A stretch of DNA of 64,000 nt from a virus: the IMG/VR virus record IMGVR_UViG_3300042922_001182, positions 124,001 through 188,000 of that record; one strand, 5' to 3'. Under the pieces are notes generated by a model that saw nothing but the letters and a program-made list of their open reading frames with translations, had not been told where the DNA came from and did no database searches. Made by a program: the position numbers and the translations under genes. Of this stretch, positions 59,482 to 64,000 are shown piece by piece; position 1 is the stretch's first letter, and every line of letters begins with the position of its first letter.

Positions 59482-59910
59482 ATGGCAGACGAAATCGTGC
59501 CCGAGTACCAGAAGGAGGAGTTCTTCCTCCAGGTGGGCGACTTCAAGAAGGCCAACTCGGTGACCAAGAACCTAGCCCTCGCGAGGGTGCTGCAGACCCT
59601 CATCATCCTGATGCCGGGCACCTACCCCAACGCCCCCGACATGGGCGTCGGGATCGAGCAGTACCTCTTCGAGTTCCTGGACGGCGTGACCATCCAGCAG
59701 CTCACCCAGAGGCTGCGGGACCAGATCGACACCTACATCCCCAACAACGACATCAACGGGATCGAGATCCAACCGATCAAGGGCCCCGACGGCAAGACCA
59801 ACACCCTGGGAATGATCTTCACGCTGGGGAATTCGGAACAGGTGGCCTTGGCCTTCGACCTGGCCGCATCCCGCAAGACCAAGGTGGTCTCCCGCGTCGT
59901 CCTCGCCTGA
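59482..59910 (+). CDS. Baseplate wedge protein, gp25/GpW-like
   Basis: The 142-residue protein has the gp25 pattern ILMPGTYPNAPDMGVGIEQYLFEFL, with the conserved glycine-proline turn, followed by a helix (TIQQLTQRLRDQIDTYIPNN) and a final strand with IEIQPI. gp25-type proteins join tail tube, sheath and wedge at the baseplate. ACAGGAGGAAAGACGG precedes the start. The length matches the family. It begins a rightward series that includes other baseplate-type genes. Confidence 0.7.
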   Translation: MADEIVPEYQKEEFFLQVGDFKKANSVTKNLALARVLQTLIILMPGTYPNAPDMGVGIEQYLFEFLDGVTIQQLTQRLRDQIDTYIPNNDINGIEIQPIKGPDGKTNTLGMIFTLGNSEQVALAFDLAASRKTKVVSRVVLA

Positions 59911-60010
59911 CGAGTTTTAAAGAAAAAGGCATGGGGCCAACAACAGCAGTAGGGCCGCCCTGGGCCTGACCCACCGTGGCACAACACCACAGGAAAGGAT
60001 TCGAGGAAGT

Positions 60011-61534
60011 ATGGAAAGCTTCGACAACACCAACCCCCAGGCCGGGGCGGACTCCACCCCGGCCGGAACCCCCATGTACGGTAGCGATCAGGCTGAGCCT
60101 CCTTTCGCCCGTCCCAAGGCCAGCGAGCCCCAGCAGGCTCCGGCCTACGACCCTCCGTTCGAGAGGAACGCCGGTGTCCCGCTTCCCGGAGCCACCCCTC
60201 TGAAGCAGCTCGTGGAGAAGCAGCAGAGCGTGGCTCCCGTCCAGGGCTACGTCGTCGACATCGACAACGCCCCGGAGGAGACCCCCGAGGAGATCATGGG
60301 AACCGTCTCCGGCTACCTGGAGGCCTACGACAACCTCTTGGGAGAGACCCCGACCAAGAGCCAGGAGCCTTCTGCCCCGGCGGTCGAGCGGGAGCCCGTC
60401 GTCCACGCTCCGACGACCCCTCCCCCTGTGGTCGAGCAGAAGAAGGACGAGATGTGGTCGGAGCCGGTCTCGCCTCCCCCTGTCCACAACCCGCCCCCGG
60501 ATCAGCAGCCCGTCCTGGCCATCCAGCTCACCGAGGACGAGCGGCAGGAGCGAGAGAACGGCAAGATCACGACGCGCAACGTCTTCGACGGTCTGAACGT
60601 CTCGATCGACGTCAACAAGATCGTCCTCTCCGAGTCGAACAAGCTGGTCCAGATGACCTCCATGGAGTCGGTGTTCAACGCCGTGCCCACCATGAAGGTG
60701 ATCCTCACCCAGTCCGGCTGGTGGGGTGAGATGTCGGCCCTCAGCATGGCGGAGATCAACTCCATCAACCTGTCGACGAACGACCCCTACACGGACACCC
60801 GCCGCCAGTACCAGATCCTGCACAAGCACATCGAGTCCAGCAACCTGGGCAAGATCGGCTTCAACGACTTCCTGAAGGCCACCGCCTTCTACGACGTCGA
60901 CAGCTTGTACTACGGCTGCTACTGCATGACGTTCCCCGGCGAGAACGAGTTCGAGATCACCTGCCCGTCGTGCCAGAAGAAGACCGTCGCGATCATCACC
61001 AACAACAGCCTCTTCAAGCGCCCGTCGGCGGAGACGATCGCCAAGGTGAAGCAACTGCGCAACACGGTCGCCACCCCGCAGGAGCTGGTCGCCGCGTCGC
61101 TGCTCTCGGAGACGCACCGCGTCGCCCTGCCGGACAGCAAGATGGTCGTCGAGCTGCGTTCGCCCACGCTGGAGGACTACCTGGAAAACCTGAACGGCAT
61201 CACCCCCGAGCAGGCCGACAAGTACGCCAGCGCCGTCGGCATCCGGGCCTTCGTCAGCCGCCTGTTCATGCTGGACATCCCCGCCACCAAGCGGGCCAAC
61301 GAGCCCAGGTTCTTCGAGGTCCACGGCGACGTGCTGTTCGAGGCCCTGTGCCGCCTGAGCAAGGTCGACGGCAAGACCGTCAGCACGGCCATCGAGGGGG
61401 ACGTCAAGCGGTACATCATCGGCTACTCTCTGAAGCCGTTCCCCTGCCGCAACTGCAACGACACCATCCCGGAGATGCCCGTCAACATGGAGCGCGTGCT
61501 TTTCACCCAGATCGCGAAGGAGGTGAGGTCCTAA
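60011..61534 (+). CDS. Baseplate hub/assembly-type protein with CxxC zinc motifs, 507 aa
   Basis: Residues 1-165 are a proline- and glutamine-rich low-complexity leader. From about residue 175 a folded domain follows, with FEITCPSCQKKTVAIIT near residue 315-330 and KPFPCRNCNDTIPEM near the end, two CxxC pairs likely to bind one zinc. A zinc-binding F-x-C-P-x-C segment is typical of small hub-assembly proteins of the T4 gp26 type. The gene lies directly after the gp25-like gene. An AGG-rich site (AGGAAAGGATTCGAGGAAGT) precedes the start. Confidence 0.55.
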   Translation: MESFDNTNPQAGADSTPAGTPMYGSDQAEPPFARPKASEPQQAPAYDPPFERNAGVPLPGATPLKQLVEKQQSVAPVQGYVVDIDNAPEETPEEIMGTVSGYLEAYDNLLGETPTKSQEPSAPAVEREPVVHAPTTPPPVVEQKKDEMWSEPVSPPPVHNPPPDQQPVLAIQLTEDERQERENGKITTRNVFDGLNVSIDVNKIVLSESNKLVQMTSMESVFNAVPTMKVILTQSGWWGEMSALSMAEINSINLSTNDPYTDTRRQYQILHKHIESSNLGKIGFNDFLKATAFYDVDSLYYGCYCMTFPGENEFEITCPSCQKKTVAIITNNSLFKRPSAETIAKVKQLRNTVATPQELVAASLLSETHRVALPDSKMVVELRSPTLEDYLENLNGITPEQADKYASAVGIRAFVSRLFMLDIPATKRANEPRFFEVHGDVLFEALCRLSKVDGKTVSTAIEGDVKRYIIGYSLKPFPCRNCNDTIPEMPVNMERVLFTQIAKEVRS

Positions 61535-61563
61535 GGTTCAAGTACCGCAAGTACGCTGAACTT

Positions 61564-61704
61564 TTGGTCTCAATCATCGACCTATTCGAGGGTCGCCTCC
61601 AGATAGAGCACGTCATGAACCAGCCGATGCCGATCGTGAAGGACATGATCGACGCTAAGATAAAGCAGATCGAGAAGGAGCGGGCCAAGATGCCCAAGGT
61701 GTAG
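61564..61704 (+). CDS. Short second frame after the hub-type gene (start uncertain, possible frameshift product)
   Basis: In the -1 frame relative to the previous gene a conserved-looking protein segment runs from about 61535 to 61704 (RFKYRKYAELLVSIIDLFEG, then RLQIEHVMNQPMPIVKDM and a helix). It has no ATG or GTG with a binding site. The only start I find is a TTG at 61564 with no Shine-Dalgarno. It might be joined to the previous protein by -1 frameshifting: AAGGAGGTGAGG lies just before the stop of the upstream gene. A small hub-assembly partner is one possibility. Confidence 0.45.
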   Translation: MVSIIDLFEGRLQIEHVMNQPMPIVKDMIDAKIKQIEKERAKMPKV

Positions 61705-61744
61705 GTCCGCTCCCCTCCCACCCACAGAAAGAGAAAGAAAGTCA

Positions 61745-62071
61745 ATGAGCACCAACGAGCAGAACGCCCCCGAGCAGAACGACGAGCAGAACGCCCCCGA
61801 GCAGTCCCCTCCTCCCGTCGAGCTGAACCTGGAGCTCTACAGCGCCACCGTCGTCGCTCAGGACGGTAGCAGCGCCCAGACGGCGCAGCTGTGGCCCAAC
61901 CGTGGGACCGCCCTTGCCGAGGCCGAGGCCATGGCCGACCGAGCCAAGGTCGCCATCGTCAAGGTCGACGTCGTCACCCACCGCATCAACAGCTCCGTCG
62001 TGGAGGCCCTGTCGCAGCACATCGCGGCCCTCCGAGCCCAGATGGCCGAGCAGCAGCAGCCGCAGGGCTAG
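61745..62071 (+). CDS. Hypothetical protein, 108 aa
   Basis: Unrecognised protein starting with two NEQNAPEQ repeats (MSTNEQNAPEQNDEQNAPEQ), then a proline linker, a beta strand pair (LNLELYSATVVAQD) and a C-terminal coiled coil ending in a Q-rich tail. A purine-rich AGAAAGAGAAAGAAAG precedes the start. Confidence 0.7.
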   Translation: MSTNEQNAPEQNDEQNAPEQSPPPVELNLELYSATVVAQDGSSAQTAQLWPNRGTALAEAEAMADRAKVAIVKVDVVTHRINSSVVEALSQHIAALRAQMAEQQQPQG

Positions 62072-62082
62072 GAGGTAGAGCC

Positions 62083-62130
62083 ATGCTGACCTCCGATATC
62101 CGGGGTCTGACGGTAGGAGGTCGGCTATGA
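62083..62130 (+). CDS. Possible 15-codon leader peptide
   Basis: ATG at 62083 with GGAGGTAGAGCC upstream opens a frame of 15 codons, MLTSDIRGLTVGGRL, ending in TGA that overlaps the ATG of the next gene (ATGA). The internal GTAGGAGGT serves as binding site for the next gene. This is the form of a translational coupler, but a chance frame is possible. Confidence 0.35.
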   Translation: MLTSDIRGLTVGGRL

Positions 62131-62522
62131 ACATCGAGCTCTACCGTTCGGTGACAGGCGGGAGCGGCGACGTCAACGAGGACAGGGACCGCCTTCTCAA
62201 GGGCTTGAGCTTCACCAGCAACTTCAAGCGACTGGAGCAGGCGGTCAACCTCCTTCTCGAATACAGCCTCTTCTCCGTGGCCTCCAACTTCAGACCGGGT
62301 GAACTGGAAGAGTATCCCCAAGAGGCGAAGCTGGAGAGCGTCCGTCTGGACTTCTCCAGCTACGAAGACGCCGAGGCCCTCTACGAGAGGATGTCCTCCG
62401 GCGCAATCCCCCAGGTGACACCCCTCCGGTACGTCGTCCTGCACCAAGACAGCATCTACCTCTACCTCCACAACGAGGAAGAGCACGGTGTCGAGGCCAC
62501 CGAGTACTCCGTGGCACTGTAA
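62127..62522 (+). CDS. Hypothetical protein, 131 aa
   Basis: Unrecognised small soluble protein (MNIELYRSVTGGSGDVNED...) with alternating helices and strands. TAGGAGG lies six bases before the start. Next to it downstream is a perfect 13-bp hairpin and then the chaperonin gene. Confidence 0.7.
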   Translation: MNIELYRSVTGGSGDVNEDRDRLLKGLSFTSNFKRLEQAVNLLLEYSLFSVASNFRPGELEEYPQEAKLESVRLDFSSYEDAEALYERMSSGAIPQVTPLRYVVLHQDSIYLYLHNEEEHGVEATEYSVAL

Positions 62523-62534
62523 GGGCGAAAGACC

Positions 62535-62566
62535 TCCGCTGCAAGGCCAATGCGCCTTGCAGCGGA
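62535..62566 (+). other. Perfect 13-bp hairpin before the chaperonin gene
   Basis: TCCGCTGCAAGGC (62535-62547) and GCCTTGCAGCGGA (62554-62566) flank a CAATGC loop. No T-run follows (ATGGTTCTCC), so it is more likely an RNA processing, stability or attenuation element than an ordinary terminator. The chaperonin start is 45 bases downstream. Confidence 0.6.
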
Positions 62567-62611
62567 ATGGTTCTCCACACTATACCAAGACAGGAAAGAG
62601 GAAAGACAACC

Positions 62612-64000
62612 ATGTCCCAGAAAAAGAAGACCGACGTGGACAGGAAGATGCCGTTGGAGGAGACCTTTATCACCTCGAACGTCGTGACCGAGGCCGACAC
62701 CCGTCGGCAGATCGGGGACACCCTGACCTTCGTCTCCAAGGCGCTCGCCAAGACGCTCGGCCCCTACGGCTCGACCACCATCGTCCACGATCGCGAGGCC
62801 ATGGCCCACTTCATGACGAAGGACGGCTACAAGGTGCTCAACTCCATCCAGATCATGGAGGAGGTCCCGCGCACGGTTCTGAACATCATCACCCGCGTCA
62901 GCCGGACCCTGGTCCGCACGGTGGGCGACGGATCGACGTCCTCGATCGTGGTTTCCAACAACCTCTACCACCGGATCGCCAAGCTCCTCCAGAAGTACTC
63001 CATCGCCCCCAAGGACATGGTGGACGCGCTCACCCTCGCCTCCCAGATGCTCGCCGACCTGATCGACAAGAAGGCGTACCAGATCCCCGACCTCGACACC
63101 GAGGAGGGGCTGGAGCTGGTCGCGTGCGTTGCCGCCGTGTCCACCAACAACGACCTGGCGTCGGGCGACCTCGTCGCCAAGATCTTCCAGGAGATCGGCC
63201 GACACGGCTTCGTCACCATCGACGACAACTTCTCCGAGACCGACGAGTACAAGATCACGAACGGCCTGGAGCACAACCGGGGCTGGATCGACTCTGTCTT
63301 CATCAACGACCACAACCGCAGGTCGGTAGAGTTCGAGAACGCATTCGTCCTCCTGGTGGACGACTTCATGACGCAGAACGACCTCCAGGTGCTGGCTGAG
63401 ATGATGACAGAGATCGTTGTCAATAACCGCTCTCCCATGGTCATCGTGGCACGCGGCTTCGACGATGCCACGACCAAGTTCTTCCGGGACAACAAGGTGA
63501 GCAGCCCCACGCTCCCCATCTGCGTGGTGGACATCGCCATGTCGAGCAAGGACCACCTGGAGCGCTTCGAGGACATCGCGGCCTTCATCGGCGGGCGACC
63601 CCTCCGCAAGAGCCAGGGCGAGAAGCTGAGCGAAATCAGCCCTGAGGAGCTCGGCATCGTGAAGGCCTTCAGCAGCGACGAGCTGAAGACGCGCTTCGTC
63701 GGCGGTCGGGGCGTCGCCACGGCGAAGCTGAACGAACGCGTGGAAAAGCTCAAGGAGAAGATCCAGGAGCTCTCCGGCGTCAGCGACCGGGTCAACCGGG
63801 ACGCCGAGATCCGACTGGTGGAGAAGCGCATCGCCGCGCTGACCTCCGGGATGGCCGTCCTCCGGGTCGGCGGCGCGACGGACTCCGAGCGGAGCGCCCG
63901 CAAGGACCTGTTCGAGGATGCCGTCTACGCCGTCCAGAGCGCCCTGCGCCACGGCATCGTCATGGGCGGCACCCTGGCGGTCCCGCACATCATCGCCTCC
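62612..64000 (+). CDS. groEL: GroEL-type chaperonin (3' end beyond the window)
   Basis: The frame opens MSQKKKTDVDRKMPLEETFI at 62612 with AAGAGGAAAGACAACC upstream and stays open to the window end (463 codons). Matches to group I chaperonins in order are: TLGPYGSTTIV (ATP-binding loop, GPKGRNVVL), VGDGSTSSIVV (GDGTTTATV with the catalytic aspartate), IGRHGFVTIDD (GKDGVITVE), GLEHNRGWIDSVFI (GMQFDRGYLSPYF), and LRVGGATDSERSARKDLFED with ALRHGIVMGGTLA (VGAATEVEMKEKK...VEEGVVAGGGVA). So it should bind ATP, form a ring and fold phage proteins. Phage chaperonins are known, for example in phage EL. The equatorial C-terminus is not visible. Confidence 0.93.
   Translation, partial: MSQKKKTDVDRKMPLEETFITSNVVTEADTRRQIGDTLTFVSKALAKTLGPYGSTTIVHDREAMAHFMTKDGYKVLNSIQIMEEVPRTVLNIITRVSRTLVRTVGDGSTSSIVVSNNLYHRIAKLLQKYSIAPKDMVDALTLASQMLADLIDKKAYQIPDLDTEEGLELVACVAAVSTNNDLASGDLVAKIFQEIGRHGFVTIDDNFSETDEYKITNGLEHNRGWIDSVFINDHNRRSVEFENAFVLLVDDFMTQNDLQVLAEMMTEIVVNNRSPMVIVARGFDDATTKFFRDNKVSSPTLPICVVDIAMSSKDHLERFEDIAAFIGGRPLRKSQGEKLSEISPEELGIVKAFSSDELKTRFVGGRGVATAKLNERVEKLKEKIQELSGVSDRVNRDAEIRLVEKRIAALTSGMAVLRVGGATDSERSARKDLFEDAVYAVQSALRHGIVMGGTLAVPHIIAS

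Noticed and set aside
59819-61324. Long minus-strand frame opposite the zinc-motif baseplate gene
   Set aside because: Leu/Val/Arg-rich shadow of a real plus-strand gene with recognisable CxxC motifs.

Overview
This window is part of the genome of a large ('jumbo') tailed phage with a contractile-tail (myovirus-like) gene set. The evidence is a T4-type large terminase, an HK97-fold-type major capsid protein, a 2,764-residue tape measure protein with cell-wall hydrolase domains, gp25- and gp6-like baseplate proteins, its own multisubunit RNA polymerase genes (one intact beta, a beta-prime cut into two genes), a family B DNA polymerase and a GroEL-type chaperonin. There are no tRNAs, rRNA, integrase or bacterial housekeeping operons. 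The DNA is GC-rich (about 60% by eye) with purine-rich Shine-Dalgarno sites, which suggests a GC-rich bacterial host. The host cannot be named from this sequence.

Layout. 1-3,680 (minus): packaging and unknown genes, including terminase and a membrane zinc-protease-like protein. 3,800-4,860 (plus): three small unknown genes. 4,936-9,252 (minus): major capsid protein, two small proteins with possible prohead-protease leader sequences, and the catalytic N-terminal part of beta-prime. 9,350-13,972 (minus): a 1,540-residue fibre-like protein with heptad repeats at both ends. 13,991-19,833 (minus): nucleotide and DNA metabolism (HAD-type nucleotidase, SSB-like protein, family B polymerase, metallo-beta-lactamase-fold protein, YfbR-like HD nucleotidase). 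20,008-26,353 (plus): unknown genes, the C-terminal part of beta-prime, two small membrane proteins, an SF2 helicase and an HTH protein. 26,407-32,647 (minus): a repeat-rich SAP/HeH-type protein, a virion-type protein and RNA polymerase beta. 33,056-45,115 (plus): a histone-like protein, the tape measure, a tail protein and a RusA-type resolvase. 45,162-50,704 (minus): baseplate proteins. 50,907-54,524 (plus): virion-type proteins. 54,594-57,401 (minus): hub-like protein, SLOG-domain protein, possible 5' nuclease. 57,818 to the end: mixed genes, baseplate wedge, and a chaperonin cut by the window edge.

The most striking find is in the DNA polymerase gene. Its two pieces (exon 1 at 17,034-18,252, exon 2 at 15,669-16,432, both minus) are separated by what I read as a 601-nt group I intron with recognisable P, Q, R and S elements and a P1 helix that predicts an in-frame splice, restoring the family B sequence NMKNEF...KKQY. 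Inside the P6 arm of this intron, on the opposite strand, sits a complete small gene cassette: a promoter-like motif, a strong ribosome binding site, a 61-codon gene and an intrinsic terminator. The terminator U-tract is also one strand of the intron P6 stem.

A second system-level signal is the motif ATATTAT, found just upstream of first genes on both strands. It is a good candidate for the promoter of the phage's own RNA polymerase. By contrast, the beta-prime C-terminal gene has a bacterial sigma70-like promoter, which suggests that host polymerase makes the phage polymerase, which then reads the ATATTAT class.
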